Source: Deinococcus aquatilis DSM 23025 (GTDB taxonomy: Bacteria; Deinococcota; Deinococci; Deinococcales; Deinococcaceae). Taken from it: a DNA stretch of 64,000 nt. A model generated the notes under the pieces. That model saw only the letters and a program-made list of their open reading frames with translations, had not been told where the DNA came from and ran no database searches. The stretch spans positions 47,665-111,664 of the forward strand of contig NZ_KB899707.1 of assembly GCF_000378445.1 (NCBI RefSeq), read 5' to 3'. Made by a program: the position numbers and the translations under genes. The stretch's first letter is position 1. Each line of letters opens with the position of its first letter. This document shows positions 47,012 through 59,230 of the stretch, one piece after another.

Positions 47012-48016
47012 CTATACGCTCAGGGTTTTGGCGCAGCGGTACAGGTCGCGGTTGACATCCTTGCGTTTCTCCCACGTATCGTGCAGCGGAATGTGGCTGA
47101 TGCCTCCGCCCTGCCGCCCCACCATCACGTCACTCCTGCCGTCCATCAGGGCGTAGACGGCAGCTTCTCCGAGTCGGCTGGCCAGAACGCGGTCACTGGA
47201 AACAGGCGTCCCGCCGCGCTGGATGTGCCCCAGAATGCTGACGCGGGTTTCCTGGCCCGTGCCCTCGTGAATGGCCTTGCTGACGCCCTCTGCGCCGCCC
47301 GGATAGCCCTCGGCCACAATAATGATCGAGCTGGCCTTCCCTTTGGCGAGGCTGGCTTTCACGATGTCCACCACGCCGTCTACGGGCTTGGCATCTTCAG
47401 GGATAAAGACTTCTTCGGCCCCGCCCGCGACTGCCACGTCCAGCGCGATGTGTCCGGCATGGCGTCCCATGACCTCAATCACGAAGATTCGCTCGTGGCT
47501 GGCTCCGGTATCGCGCAGTTTGTCTACGGCGTCGAGGGCCGTTTCGACTGCCGTGAAGTACCCGATGGTGTGGTCGGTGCCGTACAGATCGTTGTCGATG
47601 GTGCCGGGCACGCCGATCACGGGAAAGCCGTGTTCCTGCTGCAAATAATGTGCGCCGTGAAAGCTGCCGTCGCCGCCGATGACAATCAGACCGTCTACCT
47701 TCCAGTCACGCAGGTTCTGTGCGCCTTTGGCCCGACCTTCGGGGCTGCGCCACGTATGAGAGCGGGCCGTGAGCAGGATCGTGCCGCCACGCTGAATGGT
47801 GTTGGCAACGTCGCGGGGGCCGATCAGGGCCATATCACCCTCGTGCAGCCCCTGAAAGCCCCGGCGTACGCCCACGACTTCGATGCCGTTGTGGGTGGCC
47901 GTACGCACAACGGCGCGGATGGCCGCGTTCATGCCGGGTGCGTCTCCGCCGCTGGTCAGGACGGCCACACGTTTCAGGCCGCTGGAATTGGGATATTGGG
48001 TATCTGGTTCAGTCAT
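47012..48016 (-). CDS. pfkA: ATP-dependent 6-phosphofructokinase
   Basis: A 334-residue glycolytic kinase converting fructose-6-phosphate to the 1,6-bisphosphate. Motifs are [20 protein letters not shown] (ATP), [37 protein letters not shown] (the catalytic TIDND), [16 protein letters not shown] (allosteric/substrate), [12 protein letters not shown], and [20 protein letters not shown]. Gly at the GGDG position fits the ATP, not PPi, type. N-terminal extension of about 15 residues. Follows rsmI on the same strand after 108 bp; no promoter could be recognised. Confidence 0.96.
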   Translation of the reverse strand: MTEPDTQYPNSSGLKRVAVLTSGGDAPGMNAAIRAVVRTATHNGIEVVGVRRGFQGLHEGDMALIGPRDVANTIQRGGTILLTARSHTWRSPEGRAKGAQNLRDWKVDGLIVIGGDGSFHGAHYLQQEHGFPVIGVPGTIDNDLYGTDHTIGYFTAVETALDAVDKLRDTGASHERIFVIEVMGRHAGHIALDVAVAGGAEEVFIPEDAKPVDGVVDIVKASLAKGKASSIIIVAEGYPGGAEGVSKAIHEGTGQETRVSILGHIQRGGTPVSSDRVLASRLGEAAVYALMDGRSDVMVGRQGGGISHIPLHDTWEKRKDVNRDLYRCAKTLSV

Positions 48017-48124
48017 GGTGGGCCTCGGTAGGTTGGAGGGAAAGCAGGAAAATGATGGGAAAAGAGGCGTTCAGGACTGTTGCGCCGAGTTGAACCCGGC
48101 CCGCGTCACGCCGTGGACCTCGGC

Positions 48125-49135
48125 TCAGGTGGCCTGAACCTGGGTGACCTGTAAGGCCAACGCGTAAGCGTCATTCTTACGCAAACCCTGCCGCATGAGT
48201 GCGTCACGTATATCCCTGACGCTCTGCCCCGCTGCTGCCCACGCTCTGGCCTGCTCTGCCGGATCGGTCACGGGCTGCTCTGGGTCCGGTTCGCCCTCTG
48301 GTCTGCCCGCCACCACCATCACGATTTCTCCGCGTGCACCTGCCTCAAAGTGCGCTGCCAATTCAGTCAAGGTGCCGCGCCGGGTTTCCTCGAACCGCTT
48401 GGACAACTCCCGCGTCACGCTGGCTTGCCGCAGTGGGCCGCAACTGGCCGCCAGATCGGTCAGGGTGGCGTGCAGGCGGTGAGGACTCTCGTAGATGATG
48501 CTGGTTTCGGCACGCGCCGCCACCGCGCTCAGGCGAGTTTTGCGGTCTTTGCCCGAACGCGGCAGGAATCCCTCGAAGGTAAAACGGGCGTTGTCCAGGC
48601 CCGACAGCACCAGCGCAGGCACGAAGGCCGTGGCTCCGGGCAGCACCTCTACAGGCACCCCTACAGCGATGGCCGCCTGCACAAGTTCTGCACCGGGGTC
48701 ACTGATCCCCGGCGTGCCTGCATCGCTGACGTAGGCAAGGCGGGCGTAGCGTTCCAGCACCTGCGGGGCGCGGCGCATGGTATGGGCATCCAGCCGCACC
48801 AGCGGTTTGCGAATGCCCAGATAGGACAGCAGCGCCCCGGTACGGCGGGTATCTTCGCAGGCCACAGCATCGGCGGCCCGCAAGACCTCTATGGCCCGCA
48901 AGGTCAGGTCGCCCAGGTTCCCTACGGGCGTCGGCACCAGCCACACCCGCGCCCCCTCTGGAATGGGGCTGAGGGGGGGCAGATCGGCGGGGGCCTCTGC
49001 CTGCTCTGCGGCAGATGACTCCAGCCAGTCTTCGTCCGTGTCCTGTCCTTCTGGGGACAACGCCTGCACATCCTCTACCCGGTCTTCACCTGCTCCCCCT
49101 TCATCGGCCACATTCATCGTTGCGGGCCTACTCAT
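48125..49135 (-). CDS. rsmI: 16S rRNA (cytidine1402-2'-O)-methyltransferase RsmI
   Basis: A 336-residue SAM-dependent methyltransferase of the tetrapyrrole-methylase fold, methylating C1402 near the ribosomal P site. After an acidic tail of about 60 residues come the typical words VWLVPTPVGNLGDLTLRAIE, ACEDTRRTGALLSYL, YVSDAGTPGISDPGAELV, VEVLPGATAFVPALVLSGL and FEGFLPRSGKDRKTRL, and IIYESPHRLHATL. The acidic N-terminal tail (EGQDTDEDWLESSAAEQ) is longer than usual. Start ATG 49135 overlaps the preceding small gene by 8 bp, so they are probably cotranscribed. Confidence 0.94.
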   Translation of the reverse strand: MSRPATMNVADEGGAGEDRVEDVQALSPEGQDTDEDWLESSAAEQAEAPADLPPLSPIPEGARVWLVPTPVGNLGDLTLRAIEVLRAADAVACEDTRRTGALLSYLGIRKPLVRLDAHTMRRAPQVLERYARLAYVSDAGTPGISDPGAELVQAAIAVGVPVEVLPGATAFVPALVLSGLDNARFTFEGFLPRSGKDRKTRLSAVAARAETSIIYESPHRLHATLTDLAASCGPLRQASVTRELSKRFEETRRGTLTELAAHFEAGARGEIVMVVAGRPEGEPDPEQPVTDPAEQARAWAAAGQSVRDIRDALMRQGLRKNDAYALALQVTQVQAT

Positions 49136-49364
49136 CGGACGGTGGGCGGGATGTCGTGCCTTCCAGCTGCCAGTGAGACATGGCGAGACCCGGCGTGGGC
49201 TTGACCCGCACCCGCACCTTGCGTGGGCGCTTCAGGGCGCTGGTGATGCGGGCGCGGAGCAGTTCGGTTTCACCCACCGTGACCGTGACCACCGTGCCTT
49301 CGGGAAGGCGTGCGCCGATCAAAACCACCACTCCATCTTCCACGATGCCCTTGTAGGCCCTCAT
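49128..49364 (-). CDS. Small DUF104/AF2212-like protein
   Basis: A 78-residue protein. Its start, MRAYKGIVEDGVVVLIGARL then PEGTVVTVTVGE, has the form of AF2212-type proteins (a short two-strand repeat reading V-x-x-G-x-L... PEG-x-x-V-x-V). Members of that family are often called antitoxins because of neighbouring PIN toxins, but none is seen here. After residue 35 it becomes basic (SALKRPRKVRVRVKP), unlike the usual antitoxin. ATG 49364 has AAGGAG about 8 nt upstream. It precedes and overlaps rsmI. Function should not be assumed from the antitoxin name. Confidence 0.7.
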   Translation of the reverse strand: MRAYKGIVEDGVVVLIGARLPEGTVVTVTVGETELLRARITSALKRPRKVRVRVKPTPGLAMSHWQLEGTTSRPPSDE

Positions 49365-49481
49365 AGGTGCGCTCCTTGCTTGGGGTACTGCTGGCAAACA
49401 CTGGCAACCTTCATACCTCTCAGGATACGCATCCTTGCGGCCTCCATCCCGTAGACCCTCACCCTTCGCGTCCCGGCGTCT

Positions 49482-49910
49482 TCACGCTTCACGCCCCTGT
49501 GCGCGGCGCTGACGGCGTTCAGCATTGGACAGGGCCTCGCGCAGGGCCACGATTTCGCTTTCCCGCGCTCCGCCTAATCGGGCGAACCGGTCGATCACCT
49601 CGGCAGCCTCGCGGCGGCGGTCCAGGCGCAAGAGGATCAGGCCCAGATGTTCTCCGCCCACGAAATAGGCGCGGGGGCTGGACGGATCGGCAGCCACCTG
49701 TGCCCGCGCCGCCGCCAACCGCTGCACCGTGACGCGGTGACGCGTGACCTGCCAGCGAACCACATAGGCCGCCAACGAAAAGGTCAGGACGGCACCCAGC
49801 ATGGACGCCCCCAGCACCTCGGGCACGCCCAACTGAGCGCCCAAACGCACCGTCAGCGGAAAACTGAACGACAGCACCACCAGTACCGCCAGAGTCGCCG
49901 CGTAGTTCAA
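49482..49910 (-). CDS. Small membrane protein with a helical cytoplasmic tail
   Basis: A 142-residue protein of unknown function. Two hydrophobic helices lie near the N-terminus (YAATLAVLVVLSFSFPLTV and VLGASMLGAVLTFSLAAYVV). A charged helical C-terminus follows, with RAYFVGGEHLGLILLRLDRR and REAAEVIDRFARLGG, a pattern like one TPR-type helix pair. The start TTG 49910 is chosen because GGGAGG lies 5 nt upstream; a second TTG at 49940 and a GTG at 49916 are in frame but worse placed. No family recognised. Confidence 0.62.
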   Translation of the reverse strand: MNYAATLAVLVVLSFSFPLTVRLGAQLGVPEVLGASMLGAVLTFSLAAYVVRWQVTRHRVTVQRLAAARAQVAADPSSPRAYFVGGEHLGLILLRLDRRREAAEVIDRFARLGGARESEIVALREALSNAERRQRRAQGREA

Positions 49911-50065
49911 GCACACCTCCCGGTTGGAAGTGGAAGCCAAAGCAAAACGGACATATCCACCAGTTTAGCGGGCGGGGCGTGCCTGCGCTGTATGCCTGTG
50001 TACTGCGGAGAAGTTCCCCCCCGGCGGGTCAGGCAAACAGCTTCTACCCCACTGCCACCTTCTGC

Positions 50066-50071
50066 CACACT
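50066..50071 (+). promoter_or_regulatory. -10-like hexamer CACACT before rlmH
   Basis: CACACT, one base from TACACT, is followed by 6 nt and ATG at 50078. Weaker than the other leaderless sites in the window. Confidence 0.35.
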
Positions 50072-50077
50072 GCCCTC

Positions 50078-50518
50078 ATGAGACTGCACCTGATTACCGT
50101 GGGCGAACCCAAACTGGCCTATGCCCGCGCAGGCTGGGACGAGTACGAAAAACGCCTGCGCCGCTATCACAAATTGACCGTGACACGGGTGGCGGGCAAA
50201 ACGCAGGCGCTGGAAAGCGAAGCCGTGCGCCGCGCTGCCGGAAAAACGCCGCTGATCCTGCTCGATCCACGCGGCCAGCAGTTCACGTCGGAAGGGCTGG
50301 CGGCGTATCTGGACGGGCAGGGGTTGGGCGGCACAGGAGAGCTGGCGTTTGCCATCGGCGGCCCGGAAGGCCACACCGACGAGTTGCGGGCCGGAGCCTA
50401 CGCGCTGTGGAGCCTGGGCACCCTGACCCTGCCACACGATCTGGCGATGGTGGTGCTGGCAGAAGCGCTGTACCGGGCAGCAACGATCAGCGCGGGGGAA
50501 CCGTATCACCGGGGATGA
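50078..50518 (+). CDS. rlmH: 23S rRNA (pseudouridine1915-N3)-methyltransferase RlmH
   Basis: A 146-residue SPOUT methyltransferase that methylates pseudouridine 1915 in helix 69. It shows RLHLITVGEPKLAYARAGWDE at the N-terminus, PLILLDPRGQQFTSEGLAAYL in the middle, the trefoil-knot SAM site AFAIGGPEGHTDELRA near residue 90, and the end LPHDLAMVVLAEALYRAATI. Length is near the family norm of 155. The ORF is open upstream, but 50078 is the first start compatible with the family beginning and it has a near -10 hexamer. Complete and undamaged. Confidence 0.93.
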   Translation: MRLHLITVGEPKLAYARAGWDEYEKRLRRYHKLTVTRVAGKTQALESEAVRRAAGKTPLILLDPRGQQFTSEGLAAYLDGQGLGGTGELAFAIGGPEGHTDELRAGAYALWSLGTLTLPHDLAMVVLAEALYRAATISAGEPYHRG

Positions 50519-50520
50519 AA

Positions 50521-50630
50521 CGTGAGTGGGTAGTGGTGAGTGGTCAATGGAAAAAGATCAAGGGCACAGAGGAGATTCTTTCCCCGTGCCCTTGACCTTT
50601 CCACTCACCACTGACTACTCACCACTCACG
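50521..50630. repeat. Large inverted repeat with central terminator hairpin
   Basis: Outer arms 50521-50550 and 50601-50630 match at 24 of 30 positions (CGTGAGTGG... words). Inside is a perfect 10-bp stem, TCAAGGGCAC (50558-50567) with GTGCCCTTGA (50586-50595), around an A/T-rich loop. It lies between convergent rlmH and the M16 protease gene, so a bidirectional terminator is likely. The TGAGTGGTCAGTGG wording returns at 30881-30915. Confidence 0.75.
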
Positions 50631-50634
50631 GGTT

Positions 50635-53601
<2,967 letters not shown>

Positions 53602-53607
53602 GGGCAA

Positions 53608-53613
53608 AGTCTA
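53608..53613 (-). promoter_or_regulatory. -10 hexamer TAGACT, leaderless promoter of the M16 protease
   Basis: On the minus strand TAGACT is followed by 6 nt and ATG at 53601, which decides among TTG 53607, ATG 53601 and ATG 53595. Confidence 0.6.
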
Positions 53614-53724
53614 GCGCCGCAAAACGGGCCGGAACGTGGGGTCTGCTGCCTGTGGCCCAGGCTGCCGCTCATCTCCAGAACCCCATGCTTACGTTTTCCC
53701 CATCTGCCTGCACTCTCATCCCGT

Positions 53725-53730
53725 TACACT
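53725..53730 (+). promoter_or_regulatory. -10 hexamer TACACT, leaderless promoter of the exported three-gene cassette
   Basis: TACACT is followed by 6 nt and ATG at 53737. No other promoter is needed for the three overlapping genes. Confidence 0.6.
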
Positions 53731-53736
53731 GCCTCC

Positions 53737-54777
53737 ATGCATCCGATTCACCCGCTGCGGCGTGCGCCTGCTCCGCGCCTCTGGCCGCTGCTGACCGTGG
53801 CGCTGCTGGGACTAGGTACCCTGAGCTCCTGTGGCAGCAGTACAGGCAGCACCGCCACCACTGGGGCAGACCCATTGACCTTTTCCCTCACGTCCCTCCC
53901 GGTGGGCTACGTGGCCGAAGCCTACGAAGCGCCCCTGGTGGTCACGGGTGGTACGGGGCCATACGGCTTCCGGGTAGCGGCAGGCAGCCTGCCACCGGGC
54001 ATCAGCCTCAGCGGCGGGCGGCTGGTCGGCAGGCCCACCAAAATCGGGGCCTATAAATTTACGCTGGAAACCAACGACGCGGGCCTCAGAAGCAAGGTGC
54101 AGGAATACACCCTGAACATCAACGACCTGCCGCCCCTGGCCCTGGCCCCCACGCTGCCCACCGGAGAAATCCGGGGCGAAACGCGGGTTCCGGTCACGAT
54201 TGCGGGGCCGCGTGCCGTTCGCGCAGCACGCATGGTCTGGACTCTGCCCAAAGGCGTGACCGTGACCAGAGTGCAGCCCGGCGAGAACGGCGGCGTACTG
54301 TTCTGGCAACAGGTTGGACAGACCCTCAACGTCAGCGTGGGCTTCAAGGCCATTCCGCGTGCGGGCGCACGGGTGATGCTGGTCAGCATCCGGCCCAGCG
54401 GCCCCGTGACCCTCAGCGCCACGGGCCTGGCATTCGAGGCCCGCGACGGCACCGGCAAACTGCTGGCGCAGCAGGGCATGCCCAACGTACCGGGAGCAAC
54501 TGTACCGGGAACGACTCCAGCAACAGCTCCAGCAGGAACGGGAACGTCCGGTACACCCGTTCCAGCCAATCCCGCCACGCCCGTAGCCCCCACCCAACCC
54601 GCCGACACCACCACATCACCCAGCACCACCGAACCCGTGACAACTCCTCCCCCGCCCGTGGAACCCAGCCCCACCCCGCCCGACACTGACAGTGATGGCA
54701 ACCCAATCGTCAGTCCTCCTCCCGGCCCCAATACGCAGCTTCCGCCCAGCCTTCTTCCTGCTGGAAGTCAGGCATGA
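53737..54777 (+). CDS. Lipoprotein with putative Ig-like (He_PIG) domain and Pro/Thr tail
   Basis: A 346-residue surface lipoprotein. Signal and lipobox are WPLLTVALLGLGTLSSC, with the lipidated Cys near residue 28. A putative Ig domain follows (SLPVGYVAEAYEAPLVVTGG then GPYGFRVAAGSLPPGISLSG, residues about 45-115), the cadherin-like He_PIG pattern. A second beta-rich region (about 140-235) starts EIRGETRVPVTIAGPRA. The tail from residue 250 is almost pure Pro, Thr, Ser and Ala (TTPATAPAGTGTSGTPVP). Such tails often cross or extend from the wall. ATG 53737 is supported by the leaderless -10. First of three overlapping genes. Ligand unknown. Confidence 0.83.
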   Translation: MHPIHPLRRAPAPRLWPLLTVALLGLGTLSSCGSSTGSTATTGADPLTFSLTSLPVGYVAEAYEAPLVVTGGTGPYGFRVAAGSLPPGISLSGGRLVGRPTKIGAYKFTLETNDAGLRSKVQEYTLNINDLPPLALAPTLPTGEIRGETRVPVTIAGPRAVRAARMVWTLPKGVTVTRVQPGENGGVLFWQQVGQTLNVSVGFKAIPRAGARVMLVSIRPSGPVTLSATGLAFEARDGTGKLLAQQGMPNVPGATVPGTTPATAPAGTGTSGTPVPANPATPVAPTQPADTTTSPSTTEPVTTPPPPVEPSPTPPDTDSDGNPIVSPPPGPNTQLPPSLLPAGSQA

Positions 54778-55709
54778 AAGCGGCGGGACTTTCGGTGAGA
54801 TTTGCAGCGCTGCTGACCCTGACCACGGCACTCACTACCGGGCAGGCCAGTACGTTCACGGAATTGACACTGACACAGCAGGCCAAAAAAGCTCAGGTGA
54901 TCGTGCGGGCCACGGTGGGCGCACCCACCACCACCCAGAGCGCCGGGGTGTCGTGGATCAACTACCCGCTGACCGTGACCGAAACCATCGCTGGAGACGT
55001 AGCCAGCCTGCCTGTACTTGAAGGCAAACCCACCCTGATGTTTCTGGCGGGCCTTCAGGACGTGCCCACGCTGAACTCTGGACAGGACGTGTTCTTGCTG
55101 CTGTACACCGGCACGCAGGACAGCCCGTTGGTGGGCTTCAATCAGGGCGCATATCCGGTGGTGAATGGCCGCGTGACCCGCTGGAATGAGGCGGCGACGG
55201 CAGCAGCTTTTGCGGCAGAAGCGCCCGCACAGACTGTTACGACTGCGCCAACAACCAATCCAGCGACAGGTACACCAGCCACCAGCACAACGCCAACCAG
55301 TGCTGGGACAGGCACGGCGGCCACCGCGACGACTCCTCCCGCCACACCTCCTGTAGACGGCGCGACGGCAGCAGTCAGCAATCCGGTCGTACCTACTCCA
55401 ACTGGCACCCCGACTGGTAACCCGACCAGCACCCCAACTGGGGGGACAACCACGCCACCCGCAAGCACGGTCACGCCTCCCACCACGACGGCAAGCGGCG
55501 CATCGGCCACGACTGCCGCTCCAGGCACCATCCCTGCTGTACCCGTGCCTGCTCTCACCGGGTCTACCGCGCCAGTACCTGCCGTGCCAGTACCAGTGAC
55601 CGCTCCAGCGCCTGTCAGCACCTCCACTCCTACCCCCACTCCAGACGCCTTCGAGCGTGATCCGGCCAAGTTCCGCGATCAACTCCGGGCCGCAAGGAAT
55701 ACCCCATGA
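54774..55709 (+). CDS. Exported protein with a long Thr/Pro repeat tail
   Basis: A 311-residue protein with signal MKAAGLSVRFAALLTLTTALTTGQ A-S. The folded part (about 27-140) has FTELTLTQQAKKAQVIVRATV, INYPLTVTETIAGD and GQDVFLLLYTGT, a beta-sandwich pattern seen in exported proteins that often sit beside dockerin or matrixin genes. The following 150 residues are Thr/Pro/Ala repeats (TTTPPASTVTPPTTT type), a likely stalk. The last 20 residues are charged (FERDPAKFRDQLRAARN). ATGA overlaps both neighbours. Function unknown; protein-protein binding at the surface is inferred from the architecture. Confidence 0.78.
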   Translation: MKAAGLSVRFAALLTLTTALTTGQASTFTELTLTQQAKKAQVIVRATVGAPTTTQSAGVSWINYPLTVTETIAGDVASLPVLEGKPTLMFLAGLQDVPTLNSGQDVFLLLYTGTQDSPLVGFNQGAYPVVNGRVTRWNEAATAAAFAAEAPAQTVTTAPTTNPATGTPATSTTPTSAGTGTAATATTPPATPPVDGATAAVSNPVVPTPTGTPTGNPTSTPTGGTTTPPASTVTPPTTTASGASATTAAPGTIPAVPVPALTGSTAPVPAVPVPVTAPAPVSTSTPTPTPDAFERDPAKFRDQLRAARNTP

Positions 55710-56242
55710 GCCGTGCCCAAAAACGTTTCTTGCTGCTGGGTGTGCTGTTGTCGGTCACTCCTGTCAGCGCCGCCACCATCAAACTTCGTCCGCAGGGAGC
55801 CGAACTGACGCGGCTGATCGAGCAGGCCCTCGCCGCCATCAGCACCAAAGACCTGCCCGTGACGCTGGACAGCAGCAGCGGCCCGATTCTGAGCATCGGC
55901 GGCGCGAGTGGCGTGGCCTTCAATCCAGACGTCTCGGCACGCGTGCTGGGCACCGGAACCGATCAGCGCATCGAATTCAATCCAAATGGCCCGAAACCGT
56001 TGACCGAGGCCATCCGTGCCGAGCTGACCCGCTTTATCGGGCTGAAGGCATGGACGCCCGAAGCCGCCAAACTGCGTCTCAGTGGGGCTGACCTGAACGG
56101 CGACGGCACAATCGATCTGACCGACTTTGCTCTGATGATGAACAATTACGGCAAAACGGGCAGTTTGCCCGGCGACCTGAACGGAGACAGCCGGGTGGAT
56201 GATCTGGATCTGCGGTTGTTCGGGGGGCAATACAAACCGTAA
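55706..56242 (+). CDS. Exported protein with a dockerin-like calcium module
   Basis: A 178-residue exported protein. A signal peptide (FLLLGVLLSVTPVSA) comes first, then a beta segment (residues 24-110, LPVTLDSSSGPILSIGGASG). The C-terminal part has two EF-hand-like dockerin repeats: DLNGDGTIDLTDF at residues 129-141 and DLNGDSRVDDLDL at 157-169, each with the DxNxDxxxDxxD calcium ligands. Dockerins bind cohesins, but no cohesin is recognised in the window; the partner may be one of the two upstream proteins or the dockerin may act alone. Start overlaps the previous stop by ATGA. Third gene of the cassette. Confidence 0.85.
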   Translation: MSRAQKRFLLLGVLLSVTPVSAATIKLRPQGAELTRLIEQALAAISTKDLPVTLDSSSGPILSIGGASGVAFNPDVSARVLGTGTDQRIEFNPNGPKPLTEAIRAELTRFIGLKAWTPEAAKLRLSGADLNGDGTIDLTDFALMMNNYGKTGSLPGDLNGDSRVDDLDLRLFGGQYKP

Positions 56243-56320
56243 AGGCCGGAAATAGGTGGCGGCGAGTGGAAAAACGCTGAAGGGTCAGGGGCTGGGAACA
56301 TCTTCCCCGCCCCAGCCTGC

Positions 56321-56326
56321 TACCCT
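56321..56326 (+). promoter_or_regulatory. -10 hexamer TACCCT, leaderless promoter of the S4 gene
   Basis: TACCCT is followed by 6 nt and ATG at 56333. Confidence 0.6.
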
Positions 56327-56332
56327 GCCCCC

Positions 56333-56548
56333 ATGACTGGGCGCAACGACAAACAACCCGCAGATACGATTGATCTGCAAGACTTTCTCAAACTTCAGGG
56401 CCTGGTGCAGACCGGCGGTGAGGCCAAATTTCGCGTGCAGGGCGGTGAAGTCCTGCTGAACGGCGAGGTGGAGACGCGGCGGCGCAAGAAGCTGCGGCGC
56501 GGCGATGTGGTGGAATACGCGGGCCACACGGTGAAGGTGGAATGGTAA
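56333..56548 (+). CDS. Small S4-domain RNA-binding protein (YaaA/RqcP-like)
   Basis: A 71-residue protein that is a single S4 domain. IDLQDFLKLQGLVQTGGEAK, VLLNGEVETRRRKKLRRGD and VVEYAGHTVKV follow the S4 fold: two helices with the basic RRRKK patch that contacts RNA, then small strands. Members such as YaaA and RqcP bind ribosomes or tRNA, or help quality control. The start is set by a leaderless -10. Its 3' end overlaps the DUF1684 gene by 7 bp, so the two are cotranscribed. Specific target unknown. Confidence 0.88.
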   Translation: MTGRNDKQPADTIDLQDFLKLQGLVQTGGEAKFRVQGGEVLLNGEVETRRRKKLRRGDVVEYAGHTVKVEW

Positions 56549-57102
56549 ATCAGGCGCACACCGATGCTTTGGCCGAGTTCCGGCGGCGCAAAGACGAGCA
56601 TTTTGCGGCGGGGCGGGGGCCGGTTCAGGGCACAGCCCTGGCCGAATTCCGGGGCCTGAGCTACTTTCCGCCCGATTCGGCGTGGGTGTTTACCGTGCCC
56701 GTACAGCCCGGAGACGGCACTGAAATGACGCTGGCGACCAATACCGGGGAAACCCGGACGATGGCGCGGTTTGGCCTGGCTACCGTGGAATTGCCGTCCG
56801 GCCCGCATACCTTGTCGCTGTTTGCCCCTCTGGGCGAAGACAAACCCGCACGGGTCTTCGTGCCCTTCCGGGATGTCACCTCACGCACGGGGGAAACCTA
56901 CGGCGCGGGGCGCTACCTCGATGCGCCGCTGGCCCAAGCGCCTGAAAGTGACGAGATGCTGGTGCATCTGGATTTCAATATGGCCTACCATCCGTACTGC
57001 GCGTACGGTGACGGCTGGACCTGCCCGCTGCCCCCCGCCGAAAACGTGCTGCCCGACGCCGTACAGGTCGGGGAGAGGCTGCCGAACGGAGCAGTGAACT
57101 GA
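56542..57102 (+). CDS. DUF1684-family protein
   Basis: A 186-residue protein of the DUF1684 family, a beta-barrel type of unknown function. Words are [37 protein letters not shown] near residue 112 and [19 protein letters not shown] followed by [10 protein letters not shown] near residue 145. These match the conserved core FRDxTSGxETYxxGRYLD and FNxAYNPxCAxxxxxxCPLPPxEN, where the two Cys may bind metal. No signal peptide. The start overlaps the S4 gene; the stop TGA overlaps the following CTG start. Function unknown, but such proteins accompany varied metabolic genes. Confidence 0.88.
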   Translation: MVNQAHTDALAEFRRRKDEHFAAGRGPVQGTALAEFRGLSYFPPDSAWVFTVPVQPGDGTEMTLATNTGETRTMARFGLATVELPSGPHTLSLFAPLGEDKPARVFVPFRDVTSRTGETYGAGRYLDAPLAQAPESDEMLVHLDFNMAYHPYCAYGDGWTCPLPPAENVLPDAVQVGERLPNGAVN

Positions 57103-58088
57103 CCGACGCTCTGATCATCGGGGCAGGCGTGGCAGGCGCGTCAATGGCCTATTTCTTGACGCTGGCCGGGGCGAGGGTCACGGTGCTGGATGCTGGGTTA
57201 CATGCGGCCAGCACGGTTCCGGCGGCCCTGCTGAACCCGGTGCGGGGGCAGTCGGGCGCGGTGGATGCCGGGGCAGTGGCAGGCATGGCGCTGACCTGGG
57301 ATGTGGTCAAGACTCTGACTGAAGCCGGATACCACGTGCCCCACGGCAAAACCGGAGTATTACGGCCCGTGCCGGACGCCCGCACCCGTGCCCGCTTTGA
57401 ACAACGCCTTCCCGCCGATCTCGCGCACCATTGGCTGACTCCCTCAGATTCCCCTGTGCCACTCAGCCCTGGCTGGGACGCAGTCCTGCATCTGCCTGAA
57501 GGGGGCTGGCTGGACGGTGCGGCGTTCACGCGGGCACTGCTGGCGGCCTCGGGAGCGCGGGTGGTGCGGGGGCGGGCTATGCGTTGGGATGCGGCAGCGG
57601 CAGAACTGGAAGACGGAACAAGACTGGAAGCAAAAGCAGTGGTCTGGTGCGGCGGTTCGGTGGGCGGAAGCTGGGCAGGCCACGCTGCCACCCACCGGGC
57701 CGGAACCATGCTGCTGCTGTCCGGGCCTGTGTCTAGCCTGCCTCTCAGCTTCGGCGCTTACCTCTCCCCTGCTGCCCACTCACCGGAGGGGGGCGGCGGA
57801 GTTCTGGGCGCAACCTTCGAACGACCCTCGCCCGTCTGGAATGCTGGCCCACTGCCGTTGGGTTCACTGGACTGGCTGCTGAAAAAAGGTGAAACGCTGG
57901 CCGACCTGAGCGGCGTACAGGTGACTGGACGCTGGAGCGGCTCGCGGCTGTCGGGGCTGCGGGCAGGCCAAACGCCGCAGGGCTGGTGGCAACTCACGGG
58001 CCTGAGCAGCAAGGGCTTTTTGCTGGGGCCGCTGTGGGCGCGGGAACTGGCGGGGCAGATACAGGGCAGGCCATCAGCATTGGGTTAG
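57099..58088 (+). CDS. FAD-dependent oxidoreductase (DAO/MnmC-like), apparent CTG start
   Basis: A 329-residue flavoprotein. The Rossmann FAD loop [20 protein letters not shown] with GxGxxG opens the chain, then VTVLDAG (ribose-binding acid) and [15 protein letters not shown], similar to the MnmC C-terminal domain. The end has [23 protein letters not shown]. No ATG, GTG or TTG precedes the FAD loop in frame. The first conventional start, GTG 57129, would cut GxGxxG in half. CTG 57099 overlaps the DUF1684 stop as CTGA and has GGAG 7 nt upstream, so CTG is very likely the start. Substrate unknown. Confidence 0.85.
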   Translation: MTDALIIGAGVAGASMAYFLTLAGARVTVLDAGLHAASTVPAALLNPVRGQSGAVDAGAVAGMALTWDVVKTLTEAGYHVPHGKTGVLRPVPDARTRARFEQRLPADLAHHWLTPSDSPVPLSPGWDAVLHLPEGGWLDGAAFTRALLAASGARVVRGRAMRWDAAAAELEDGTRLEAKAVVWCGGSVGGSWAGHAATHRAGTMLLLSGPVSSLPLSFGAYLSPAAHSPEGGGGVLGATFERPSPVWNAGPLPLGSLDWLLKKGETLADLSGVQVTGRWSGSRLSGLRAGQTPQGWWQLTGLSSKGFLLGPLWARELAGQIQGRPSALG

Positions 58089-58216
58089 AAGCCACTGGTA
58101 TTGAGCATTGCTGAGGCTCATGACTCAAGGCCCATAAGCTCATCGCCCAGCACTTGCCCGCTGCCCGTCACGCCCCCGGTAACGCTTCCATTCTTACAAT
58201 TGCTCCGGCTCTCGTC

Positions 58217-58222
58217 TAGACT
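58217..58222 (+). promoter_or_regulatory. Promoter TTACAA-17-TAGACT of homoisocitrate dehydrogenase
   Basis: TAGACT lies 6 nt before ATG 58229. It is one of the few with a plausible -35: TTACAA at 58194-58199 with a 17-bp spacer. Confidence 0.65.
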
Positions 58223-58228
58223 GACCTC

Positions 58229-59230
<1,002 letters not shown>

